NCBI GenBank assembly: GCA_037833965.1
Contig: AP031351.1
Location: 26,424,501 to 26,488,500 of the forward strand
DNA: 64,000 nt
Origin: Marchantia polymorpha subsp. ruderalis
Taxonomy: Eukaryota > Streptophyta > Marchantiopsida > Marchantiales > Marchantiaceae
Direction: 5' to 3'
This document shows positions 1-16,137 of this stretch, piece by piece. The stretch's first letter is position 1; each line of letters opens with the position of its first letter. Made by a program: the position numbers and the translations under genes. Under the pieces are notes generated by a model. It did no database searches, was not told the origin of the DNA, and saw only the letters and a program-made list of their open reading frames with translations.

Positions 1-384
1 CAGTATCTCAAAACATCACAGAGGTGTACAAGAATCAAAATGAAACGAAAATCTTTTGGAAAATACACAGAATTACCTCCCACCGTTAACTATCGTAGAA
101 AGACAGATACAGTTCTACGTTTCAGAATCATAGTGCTGTACTATGAAACATGCATTGGGCAGACAGAGAGTCGAGCCCATTTCACAGAGCTTTGGAACAG
201 AGAATATGTTTCGAGCCTTCTTGTAGACATGGATCGAGTGATAATTGTATTGAAACGCTTCAACCGTTGTGGGCCATGTGAACAGAGTCAATAGCTCGTA
301 CTGACGTAGATAAAGTCACAATGGTGTTTCATATAGGCAGGACTCTCTATATAGGGAACCCTCCGTATTTCGATTTCGATTGCG

Positions 385-1570
385 GTGATCATTCAGTACA
401 CCCAAGAAATATCAGCAGCAGGTCGAGATGCCACTCGGGATGCTCTCATTGTCAAGAAGCAGCAGCGCATTCTTAGGGGTTTCTTTGGCAAAATCCATGA
501 GCACAAGGATACGAACTACAAAGTATTCAACCTGAAATCTTGTCAAGACTTAGTCGGTTCATCCAATATAGACAAACTACCGGAAATGTATGTTCTGGAT
601 CTGCTGCTGGATGAGGATCTGAGAAGTAAGCTTGAAACCACGTTTAAAACGTCGACCAAAAGTCTTCGAGCTGCTTCCAGGGGGAATCACTTTGATGCAC
701 ATGATCACTTACACAGGGTACGATCAGAATTCGTTGTTGAAATGTGTGCTTGCTTTTCCTCAAGTGGAAGAACTCATTAATGCGGATGACAATGATGGCC
801 GAACGCCCCTGCATTATGCTATACTGGCCGGGCAGAGTTCCAGCGTTTAGTTGCTGATTGAAATACCGAAGCTGAGGCTGAACAAGGCAGATCTGCCTTG
901 TTCAGCCTCAAGGCCGATAATGAAGGACGATCCCCTATAGAATTAGCTGTGAAAACAAGACATACAGACATTCAGCAAATGCGGCTGGAAAAGCCGGTAG
1001 TTAGAGAGTACGTCCAACATCTGTACATGGATCGGCAGATGTATGTGGATGCCACGAATGCCATTCTCGTCGGGGCTGGTATTATCGCCAGTGTGACATT
1101 TCTAGGCTGTCTGGATCCTCCCTTAGAAGACTCTGAAGAGAATTGGCTACTTCCCACAGCTCGGTCGATCTTGAGCCATAAGAGCTTCAACAAAGGGACA
1201 GGCACGAATCCTCAAGTGTTCGAGGTTTTCTTGATCTGCTACAGCATGTCGTTGTTCTTTGCCGTCGCTTCTGCACTCGGGGGAGCCGGAGCTGTCCTGC
1301 CCAGCTCTCACGCATTTGTCCGCAAGTCAAGCAAGTCATCGCGCTGACAAGATGGGTCCTCATGTCACGGTTTTATCTCACATTCGCAGTTTTCCTCGTG
1401 CTTGGCGCATTTGGAGCTGCAGGATTTGCTACTCTGCCTCCTGTTCTGCATATTCCGACTTCTACTCTGATGTGGGCAAGCAAAGCAAGCGTTGTGCAGC
1501 GCAAAGAGTGCCTTGGGACATGCCAGAAGGCGGACTTGACGGGCCGATGCAAAACCAAGATGGTTTAGCA
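385..1570 (+). pseudogene. Relic of an ankyrin-repeat / PGG-domain membrane protein
   Basis: Pieces of one protein appear in changing frames. Frame 1 (385 to about 690) gives a soluble segment. Frame 2 (about 660-850) gives an ankyrin-like stretch with the repeat signature DGRTPLHYAILAG and then a stop at 848. Frame 1 resumes at about 898 with NEGRSPIELAVKTRHTDIQ (another ankyrin-like unit), followed by two hydrophobic segments (about 1050-1110 and 1225-1300). A last hydrophobic segment continues only in frame 3 (about 1323-1440, core FYLTFAVFLVLGAFGAAGF). Ankyrin repeats followed by several membrane helices are the architecture of plant PGG-domain (ACD6/ITN1-like) proteins. There is no in-frame ATG at the left end, since an in-frame stop lies just upstream at about 349. 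The shifts could in principle be introns, but no good splice pairs lie at the breaks, so decay is more likely. The family call rests on architecture and short motifs only. Confidence 0.6.
873..910. repeat. Perfect 38-bp palindrome inside the ankyrin relic
   Basis: Bases 873-891 are followed without spacer by their exact reverse complement at 892-910; the centre is GATC. It sits directly after the stop that ends the second ankyrin-like segment and before the frame in which the protein resumes, so it may mark a rearrangement or a fold-back duplication of about 19 bp. Confidence 0.95.
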
Positions 1571-2073
1571 TAGTTCAGTTCTCAGTACGGGACACGGTCT
1601 TGAGAGTATTCTTCGACTGGAATCCTGGATGAGACCCAATCCCCGTAATGTGCTGTACGATGGCCCGAGATTGTCGACTGTCCATATTTCTCAAGTGCCC
1701 ACTTCTAGCATTCTGTGCAGGGGAAAGGCCTGATTCACTGATTGCGATGCGGGAGAGTTGAAACAGGACATGTCTCGGAATATATAAACTAGTTGCATCA
1801 TTTCACTCCCAGTTCCGTGTTCGAGTTGTACTTTAGTTATTTAGTACCATGTTGACGCCGCAGTCACCGAGATGTCAAGAAGAAAACAGAAGAGAAGGAA
1901 TTGAGATGGTTATGGTCCAGCAAACAAGGTACCGGATGGTGATCAGGTAGACATTCAAGAGATGGTGGAAATTGTTGCGAAGTAGTATGAGAACGTAGTT
2001 ACTCCGGGTGAAGAGAAAAAATATCATGGTGACTACCATGTTGATGACGCAATTTGTGAGTGATGGTAGGAAG

Positions 2074-2108
2074 TGTGACCATGTATAACGGAAATATACA
2101 TGGTCACA
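2074..2108. repeat. 14-bp perfect stem, 7-base loop
   Basis: TGTGACCATGTATA at 2074-2087 pairs exactly with 2095-2108 across a 7-base loop. It lies about 20 bp left of the inverted-repeat element starting near 2128. No U-tract terminator or gene context is evident. Confidence 0.85.
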
Positions 2109-2127
2109 TATACATATATGTAAAAAA

Positions 2128-3020
2128 ATTGGGAGTGGCTAGTTATATCTCACCTAGGTCTAATTAGCCCTCACACTAGTATGCGAAGTTTAGTCATTCG
2201 GTGGATGGGGCTATAGGTTACGTGTGGTAAAAGTTGAATTTCACGACTACATTTCTTTCTTATGGACTCCAAAAATGTTAGAGTGTCACCTATCACGTAA
2301 TAAACTAACTGGCACCTCCGCGATCTAAAAGCCTCGTCAAGGTTTGTGGCAGCAAAAACGGATTCGTGGATGCTAACAAGAGAATATGCACAAGTGGCAA
2401 TTTAGAAGTTGGTGCTCAACGCAAATGCGTTGAATAACTCAATGACTGCACTGAACCTTTCACTACGCTTCACTCCACATACTTTTTGTCCCAATTTGAT
2501 AGAATAATTCAGTGAAGTATAGATACTATGGATTTTCAAAACAATCAGAGTATAAGTGGAATGTTGATTTTTTGCGCATGATCTCTTTTGTAGTGTCTAA
2601 TCTAGGAGTTGATTGTTGGTTTACGATAGAACGATTCAATTGTCCAGTTTCAATAGATTTTCACGAGCTTGTTTGGTCAACACGTTAGTACGTTGATAGT
2701 CTCGTAGTTGGAAGTATGACATTGAAAATGAAAAGTTCATAGCCATCTTTCTCGGGTAAAATCTTGAAGAGAGTATACTCTATGAAAGTCCCTTATTTCA
2801 GTAGACATTTTGTAGGTTGAATGTTGTTCTCGCCAGTCAGCTTCTTACGTGGCAGGTGACATCATGGCATCTTTGGAGTCCATTAGAAAGAAATGTAGTC
2901 GCCAAGTTCACTTTTTACCACACAGACCCTATAATTCCATCTGCCCAATGACTGAAGTCCGCATACTAGGATAAGGGCTAATGAGTCCCATGTGATGGAT
3001 AACTAGTAGCTCCCTTTATT
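2128..3020. mobile_element. Non-autonomous element with long inverted repeats
   Basis: The left arm (about 2128-2313) reappears in reverse complement at about 2832-3020. Aligned blocks include GGCTAGTTAT near the tip, CTAGTATGCG, the 19-base block ACTACATTTCTTTCTTATGG (2249-2268, one mismatch in the other arm) and TGTCACC...CACGTAA...ACTGGC at the inner ends. I estimate roughly 75-80% identity over about 185 bp by eye. The internal 520 bp has no reading frame of note. Long terminal inverted repeats around a short non-coding core fit a MITE or fold-back derivative of a DNA transposon. I could not identify a convincing target-site duplication or superfamily. Confidence 0.7.
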
Positions 3021-3024
3021 GTAT

Positions 3025-6000
3025 ACAACCTATTTTTTCTTGTTATGTTTCTCCTATATTTCACTGCCTCACCTATACACAAGTTTTCCACTAGTCTCTG
3101 CGATCAAAGGTATCTATGTGTCAATAATGGAAACTACATTTGATTGAGCATGAGGTTTTCAACAAGCCTCATCCATCAAAAAGTGTTAATGTGTCAATGA
3201 TGGAGGCTATTTTGGTTGAATATGCGAAACATATGCGTTGTCTCAGAGAATGGATACAATACGACAAAATGCATACATGATGAAGCCAAGATGTGACATC
3301 CAATATAACTTTCATTAGATTTGTGAAAGTTAGTGATGGATCTAGAATGACACTTCTCACCAATGTGGGTGTCATTACCGCAAACCTTATTCCTCCAATT
3401 CCAAATCTCATCATCTTGTGAAAACTATCTTAACTAAACAATTCCATTCAAAAATATAATTTTTTCATCTAATTTAATTTACTTCTTTAAACAAGATCTG
3501 CTTTATGACTAAGACATTTCTTCTTCTATCGTTGCATGTAAATAAGCAATGTTCTACTTTACATACTCTAGCATTCCTACTATGATCCAATTTGTTAGTC
3601 ACAGTCAAAATTAATTGTGGAAATTATTTCAAACAAGAATCTTCTAATATATTATTAGCATTAGTAACTTTTTGACAATAGCGTACATTGACATAAAACA
3701 CACAAGGTTCATTGTAAAACATAGGGATGTTTTACTCTAAATCTTAACGGCATCTTATAGCACCTTTGCCAAATCTTTTATGTAGCGTTAGCTAACTACA
3801 TTAACTAAATCGAGCTAAATTAGTTTTTGTCAACCAATAACTAAGTTAACTCTTGACTATCATCCGTTTGACTTGTATCTTGGAATCTATATCTTGATAG
3901 TCTAGGATAAAGTATACAAAAAATACTTCATGAAGCTCATTGTGAAATTTAAAACTTCTATAAACCAAAACCTAACAAACATAGTATATTGTAATATCAT
4001 TTTTTAAGACAAAATAATTGTTAGTTCACTTTCTCTAGTAAAATCATTTTGATAAAAACTATGAATATATGAGTAGATTTTTTAATATTTTAGCTAGTTT
4101 GTAAACTCAAGACTCTATGAATTATATTGAACTCAATCACAAGCAAGTTCAACGAATGAATACTTTGTTAGTCCTACTAGACCTACATATTTAGACTTTA
4201 TGCTATCTTGGCTTGTGTATTTTTGCAAAGTGTACTTTCAACTTATGCATCCACCTTCAAATGTAAATCCATATACAATGTTAGTTTTTCTCTATATTGA
4301 ATCTTTTCATCATCAATTCATAATTAAGCGATGTACAATTAGCTTCAAACAAAAAATAAATGTATGTTTACCTTTGAAATATTTCAAAATTACTTTCATA
4401 TGATTATTTGTCTTTAATTATAAAAATTGATATTTGCTAATCTTGTCCGTAGCAAAAGCTATTTTGAACTTAATTATCAGAAATCAGATTGCGATAATAT
4501 TCATTTGATTTGAATCATCATTAAGCATCAAAAAGATCACAAACATATATGAAAAGCAGATAGTTAGATATTTAGCAATGAAGTATTATAATTCAATGTA
4601 ATCTTTAGTTTTATTGTTTCTAATTTTTTTCATCAAAGTGATTTTGTAACTCTTCTAGATTTTATTGTAGAATTTGTCCTTTACTTTATTTACCAACTCA
4701 AAATACAAAAATTTTTTATACTTTTTTTATTTCAGAAATAATCAAAACTTATTCACAATTAGTAATAATTTCCATTTATAATGTTTCAACCTATTCAATT
4801 GTATCTTACAATTATTAGATTTCATATTTGATAGATATTTTAAATATCAAAGGCATTTCATTATCATCTTCAGAAACATCATCATTCTCTGATTTAGTTA
4901 AATCAACCCAGTTAATAAAATTTCTTAGAATACAAAAAAAAACTCAAAATATATTTATGTTGGTGATTTTGCTTGATCTTAAGATGTAAACGTTTCTGGA
5001 AGTTTGTTAAATTTGCTGCTTTGTAGTATCACTATTTCTTACCTTGTAATGATAATCATTATATTCAATTAATCAATCAATCATATTCAGAATAGATTTT
5101 CAGTATCAATGGTAGTAAGCTTTTGCTAAATTAAATATCTGGATACATTCCAAAACATAATATGAACTTACAAATGTGTGAATCACACAACTTGTAGCCT
5201 TCACATAGCTTTGATATCCCAAAAATTCAGTATTTAAAGTCAAGATTGACCTCGAATATCCTGTTCAAGAAGAAAGTTATAAACTACATAAAAAACCCAA
5301 AAATTATGTTTCGTACATTTTTCATATCTCAACTCAAATAGTGTCATGTTATCAATTGCATTAGGAAAGAAAAGACAACGAAACAAGCTAATATATTCAC
5401 AGTCTCAACTTCAAACTTATGTAACAGACTTTATTGCATCAACATAAACTGTAAAATTATTTTTTCTATGATTTACTTTACTATACATTAAAAAAAGTTT
5501 ACCGATTATTCTATCTTCTTATTGTGGATACTCAAATCTAGCAAATGTGAGTCTCCTTGAAATTTTCATTTTATGAAAATGACAATAATTATAAACTTGA
5601 TTTTAAAATTATATGTACATAATGTTATCCATAAAATATTGAATGTAAAAAAAACGTGAAACTAAAAATAAATTTCACCAACATATCACTATGAATGTAT
5701 CCCAAGATTGCAAATTTCATTGGCAATAGAGAATTCATGCTGCTTTTCAGATATATAATATTCACAAACCTCCAAAATTTTATTATTTAGGTAGATTTTA
5801 ACCTTGATTGTAAAAAGTTTACATGTTACTATTACTAATGTGATGAAGAATTGAATGCCACAAATAGTTATTTTTATTTTAGCATACGTTATCATCTGTC
5901 TCTTCATAAAAAAAATTTGACATCTAGATCAAGCAAATTATATGTCTGAACATCTCCATAACAAATTAGCTATTTAGTCATTAATTTAAGTGCATAATTT

Positions 6001-7680
6001 GTTACAAAGTTTTTTTATCAGAAAAAATTAAACATGTATCACAGAAAACCATTTACTATAGAATTTATGTAAAATTTTTCATCATTTTTATTAATATTTA
6101 TAAAATATCAAATTTACAGAAAATATTTTGTAGTTTTATATATATCAACAATTATATATATTATATATTTATATTTAAATCAATTAAATTTATCAATATC
6201 ATATCAAATTATTTTCCAAGGTATAATAAATTTGATAAAAATGTATTAAATTTATCAAATAGATATTTAAGAGCTAGAAAATTATATTTTTATTTCATTG
6301 TTTATTTTTAAATTCATATCATCAATAAAAACTATGAGAAAATCTTAATTTTAATCAATAAATATATATTATAATAATAAGATTTATTTCAAAAACTAAG
6401 TAAATTATTGAATTATTTTAATTTTGTCATTAAGCACGAATAAACAGATACTATTGAATAATGTGGTTGATAACTCAAGTGAATATACGATATAAATCAA
6501 ACACAATGTTCATTCAACTAAATTGTTGCTCTGAAAATTATGAAGCTATCAGATTAAGCCAAATCATAACATATCAAGACATCATCAAATGAATTGATAG
6601 TTGATGAAAACATCATATATTAAATTTGATCAAACCTCTTTGAACTATTTTAGGATTTAATTAGATTTGATACATAATCTCTTATGTTGGAAACATAAGA
6701 GATTGCATTGATTGCATTTTATTCAGCAACTCTGAAATATATTAATTTTTTTAAATCCAAAAAAAATCCATGTTGCAAACATTTCAAGAATTGCAAGATT
6801 TTAATTTATAACATTATATAATTAGGATATAAAGAACCTATCTAAATTTTGAAAAAATGATTTTCTCAATTTATATATAAAAATAGAAATAGAAATAGAA
6901 ATAAATCAAAATTTTACTCAGATGATAATTAAAAATGTGTAATCTAGTTTTTTGTCAAAGAAAATCTAAATATATCATTCTACATTGCTAATAACTTGTA
7001 TGTAACTTGTAATTTAGAAGTAAGTTATTTATTTTGATGATATATTAAAATGTTTTCTTATTTTTAAGTAAAATACACAATTTTTATTATTATTTGATAA
7101 TCTAGTTTTTTACTTAAAATGTAATAACATGATATGAAAATGAAGTTATAACTTCCTTCATCTCCGTATGTTTTGAGACATTGCTAGTTATTAACATAAA
7201 AATAAAATCATGAAAACAATTTTATATTCAGAAAATTGTAAAAAATGTCATTTCAATACTGGAACTAATATTAATCTCTTCTTAATGTGTCTTTTGATAT
7301 CATTTGATAAATATGAGATAGGTTTATTTAATTATTATTATTCACACCTAAAAAAAATAAAAATCAGGTATACTCGTTATGAATTTATGTGTCAATCATG
7401 CGAACGAATTATTTTTTTTGCATCCAACGTCATCGTGAAATGAACATGGAATTCTATGAACTGCTTTCGAAAAGCTCTAGAATGGAACTTGAATATGGTA
7501 CTAATTTCTGCTAACATCTTCATGAGATTCTACTGTGATATAATGTGATATCAAACTTGTTCCCATCAAATACATGGAAAAGAAAAGATTGTTAAAAGGG
7601 TCCTGCCAATATTTTCGGATTGAGAAAATCACTCAAAACTCTTAAAATCAACGACCTCAATGCCATACCTCTGCTCAAGG
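3025..7680. other. AT-rich gene-free spacer
   Basis: Very AT-rich, extreme at about 5950-7140, with many homopolymer and TA runs. No reading frame has a recognisable domain, splice-linked coding pattern or RNA gene. It resembles decayed transposon DNA but no domain survives to prove it. Confidence 0.6.
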
Positions 7681-8412
7681 CCTCACAATAGAACAGCAAC
7701 GAGTCTAAAATCGAAGAACTTAGCAAACTGAAAATTCACTCTCGTGTTTGGCAGAGAACGAAGCCCATCTCCCGATGGGCTGGGCCACGTCATTTCCATC
7801 CGAAGGCCATGAACAATATTAGGTCTTCGGTTGGGAAGGAAGCTGTCGAGGAAGCAGTGCATGATTGGGGAAAGTGTGTCCGACTGTACAGAAGCACGTG
7901 GCCGCATGGCGGCCACCGTAGTCCGGCAGTGGAGAGCAGCAGTCACCGTCGAAAAGCACGACTGCGCAGTGGAGCCGGCCACTGGCGGCCGAGGCGTTTC
8001 CGACCGCCCTCGATCGCTTCTCGAACGGGCGGTCGGTAGAGAGCAGTAGAGCGGCCGTCGGAGACCGTCAGAAAGTCGACGGTCTAAGTAGCAGAACGCG
8101 AGCGGTCAATAAGTGCCAAATGCCAGTGCCAGGCGGGATCAGAAGGACGAGGGCCGTGTTTCTGCATACTCGAGGGTGCGGTCCGAAGATCAAATTTCTA
8201 CGAGGAGTTTAGAGTCCCAGACGACCAATTTGACCGTCAGTCTGTCCGCGGAACGCTGGCAGCCGGCGTTGCGCGAGTTCGTGGCCAGAAAGCACGACCC
8301 TCTGAGATCGTGCCGGGCTGTGACATCGTCCGAATTTCTTCAGGGTTCTCTGTAAAACCCCTGAGTGGGGAGGGGAGATCTCTCCGCAGGCGACCTTTGA
8401 AGGATTTCAGAA

Positions 8413-12904
<4,492 letters not shown>

Positions 12905-15500
12905 ATACTAAGATCTTAATGACAAAGCAATCGATCGAGACAGAGTGGTTAGAGACTAATTTTGAGTATGTAGCACAGGAAATGCGCTCACCACGAAATA
13001 CAGTAGTAGCGATATCTGTTCAAGAGTTCCCGTATACATGAAGACGGCATATTTGGAACTGGTTTCTATGGGGGCAAGGTCAAAATCAGATTCGAACTTT
13101 GAGACGGTAACTGGCAGGCCGCGTGTGATATATGTTGAGATATCTGAGAAAATGCTTCGATTCTCCTCAAATCAGCGCCAAAGGAAGAGGATGGTGCGAC
13201 CTGCCTCACCGTCGGACACAGGATAGATAGTTACGATTTTCCTAGTTTAAGAAGCAACATATCAAAGAAGAGAACAATTGGAATCTTAACCTTGATGTAT
13301 AAGTCACAATGAAAAGTCCAATGGAAAGCGCTGGTACTTATTTTTGTGCATAGTTTCGACTTGATACTCACATGAATATCTCTTTTCTCTCATTGATCGA
13401 GAGATGTTGTATAGCATTTGTGAACATGGGGCTGACAGTTCTTTTACTTTTTCGCATTTGCTCCTTGTAAGGTCTCGATCTGAGTCCGAACTTGTGTTCA
13501 GCAGATACCAAAGGGGGTGCGGGATGTTTACCTTCGCGAGTCAAGGGCATGCCGTACTTCTATGTCTTCTCTCAGTAAACTCTAGACTGATTACATTTTT
13601 TTTCAAGTCTTTTATCTAGGACTGTGCATCGCTCAAAATTCTGTGTTGATCTGCATTATTTTTCTAGGAAAGAAGTAAGTAGCGGCGAGCAGTCAGAAGA
13701 CACGGAGATGTAATATTAGCACGGTACGGTCACATTGAGTAGCAAGCAAAGATTGCCCTATGTTGAAAGAGATCTGACATTTGTGGAACAGTGTGATGAG
13801 CAGTCTCCTGTAAAGGAAGGTTGATTTTAGTAATATCAAGACCTAGACAGTGACTTCAGTATGCGAGGCTAGGAATTTGAACCTTATGTAACAAGTACAG
13901 TTTATGTCAGCTTCTAAACTTCAGCATTTCCTACATAAGAAGCTTGTTCGTTGTCCTTCCATGAGCACATTTTTTGTGTGATTTAGAACTTGATCACTAT
14001 GAATGCTTCTACAATAGTTCTTGCTTCGGACTATAGCCTTCCTGGATAAAGTAATACATTTATAGTGGGATACAAAAAGTAAGAATAAATCACGAAAATA
14101 TTTTAAGTGCCTACAATCTAAATATTATAACGTTAACTTATATGTTGTAAGATGAAGTCATTAACACTGACAAAAAAACGATCAAGTTTTTATGTGGAAG
14201 TCCGAAAAGATTATAGCCGCGATCCAGGTAATATTTGATGAGTAATTTCTGCCCATGAACAGAAATTACATGGAAGGAGATTACCTTCACGCTGAACAGC
14301 AGAAAACAATAAAGATGGGCCAAGATCTACTAACAAAAGAAGAAGAGCGTTTTTTCAATACATCCATGTGTACTTCATGAAACATTACTACTGATTTCTC
14401 ACACAGAAGACTTCATCTACACTACACAAACACAGCTGAGTGTCACATACGTATACGAATATAGTGCCCATACACATGTGTTATTGTGATCAATACTGAC
14501 CACTGCAATAGAATTTGGCATAGTATTCTCAATCTTAGCTCAAGATATAAAAAATAAACATGAAAATTTTAATACAAATTATCCGTAAATCAAACATATA
14601 TTGATTCCAAGACAATAAGAAAAGTAACTTAACTCATGGTATAACCCCAAGGAAAAAAGCAGCATACTATATGTTTATCATGCAACAAGATAAACATGTT
14701 TTGCAAAGTTTTAATAAAATATCCAGACTTCAAACTCAAAACATCATAGTTGATGGTCTAAATAATCAGTTTTGATAATCTTAGTTCTGCCATTACGATA
14801 AATTAAAGAATGTATAAGTAGAAGATACAAGCTGCTCATAGATACTTACCAACACTAATTCGATGTTTAAAACCTGATGCTGCAAAACTGGTCATCCACG
14901 ACCTAAAACATCAAACTTTTCTCTCATCCATCATTCCACAGTGCTTCCATCCCAACACGCAATTAGTGGAAATTATTGCAGTGGTTTTAGTTTGATCTGG
15001 TGCCGGACTTATCCGGCATTTATTTCACTTTTCCTTACAGCATAAGTCATCCCATGCCAGTACGAAGCATTGACATACAAGAGATCCGATCCGGCATGTT
15101 TTGGCTCACATGTACGATGCGATAGAAGTCGTCGCAGTCAACCGGAAGAAGGTCCATGGACACTCGTGCATTGTAGTTTCCACATGCGTGCCACCACCAA
15201 TCCACATGGAAAAGCGAACCATTTAAAAAAAATGCCAAGTTCCAATATCAGCGGGACCTTTTACTTTCTGATCGGCTCAGGAAAGTGGAGGCGATGGAGG
15301 CAGACATAAACAGAAATTCTGCAGCTTTGCAGAACTCAGAAATCAGAACGAGAGTTTCGTGCAATCGAAGCAACGTCACGTCCGTGAGAAGTGCCCGCCC
15401 CTTATCCGGCGGACGGACGTCTAGAACCAGAGGGAGGACCGCATCCGGTGCATCTCGGGTCCGCTCACCGGTCGATGAATGCTGGTGGTAGTCATGCTCA
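12905..15500. other. Downstream region of GR, no gene seen
   Basis: Probably holds the 3' untranslated region of the reductase and then an AT-rich spacer (about 14,030-14,850). Short open frames here show no domain, no compositional signal and no good splice partners. Confidence 0.5.
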
Positions 15501-15502
15501 AG

Positions 15503-15713
15503 TCTCGGCTGACGGCTAGCCGGAACGCTATCCGAGACCGAAAACGATCCGAAAACTCGGACCGACTCTGGGTTTTTCGGCCGATTATTTCGGCCAATTC
15601 ATCCGAAATTATACCCACAAATCCTTATTTCGACCGAATATTTCAGCCGAAATGCGTCTACGGCCGATAGCCGTGGGCTACTCGGTTAATTGGCCGGATA
15701 ATCGGCTAGCCGG
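15503..15713. repeat. GC-rich self-complementary repeat bounded by CGGCTAGCCG
   Basis: The palindromic decamer CGGCTAGCCG occurs at 15513-15522 and again at 15703-15712. Between them are variants of TCGGCCGATTATTTCGGCC and CCGAAA/TTTCGG on both strands. The block is compact (about 210 bp) and compositionally unlike its flanks. It could be a small mobile repeat, or promoter-proximal DNA of the next gene. Confidence 0.5.
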
Positions 15714-16112
15714 GTACGTGACCATGTCTAGCTGGAGGCCCGGTTCTGCCGGTGGCTGCCGGTGGGACCGACCGCGGGACACAGCATAGCATACGGCAAG
15801 CGGGCTGCGGTCTCGTACAGCGGAAGGCAGGTCTCGGATAGCGAATCGCTCTGCGACTGCCACTGGCGTCAGCAAAGTGGGACGCCGGAGCACGAGCCAA
15901 GGCCCGCCGCTCTTGCTCGACTTGCTTTTGTGCAATCCGGCCTCAAGACGAGGGCATTCGAGCGAGCGCGCTCGTCCTTGTTTCAATCTCAGTGCCCGCA
16001 TCGGGAGGCTCGTCTTTCTCAGGCCGCAGGCTCTGCCTTGTCGTTGTTGTTGCATCCGCCAGGTGGTTTCGGCATTTCGACGACTCAAGCGCTCTGCGCT
16101 CACCTCGCGCGA

Positions 16113-16133
16113 CGTGGTGGTGGTGGTGGTGGT
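16113..16133 (+). repeat. (GTG)n microsatellite just before the IPMS start
   Basis: Seven consecutive GTG/TGG units end five bases before the ATG at 16138. If transcribed, they lie in the 5' leader of the isopropylmalate synthase mRNA. Confidence 0.85.
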
Positions 16134-16137
16134 GAGG

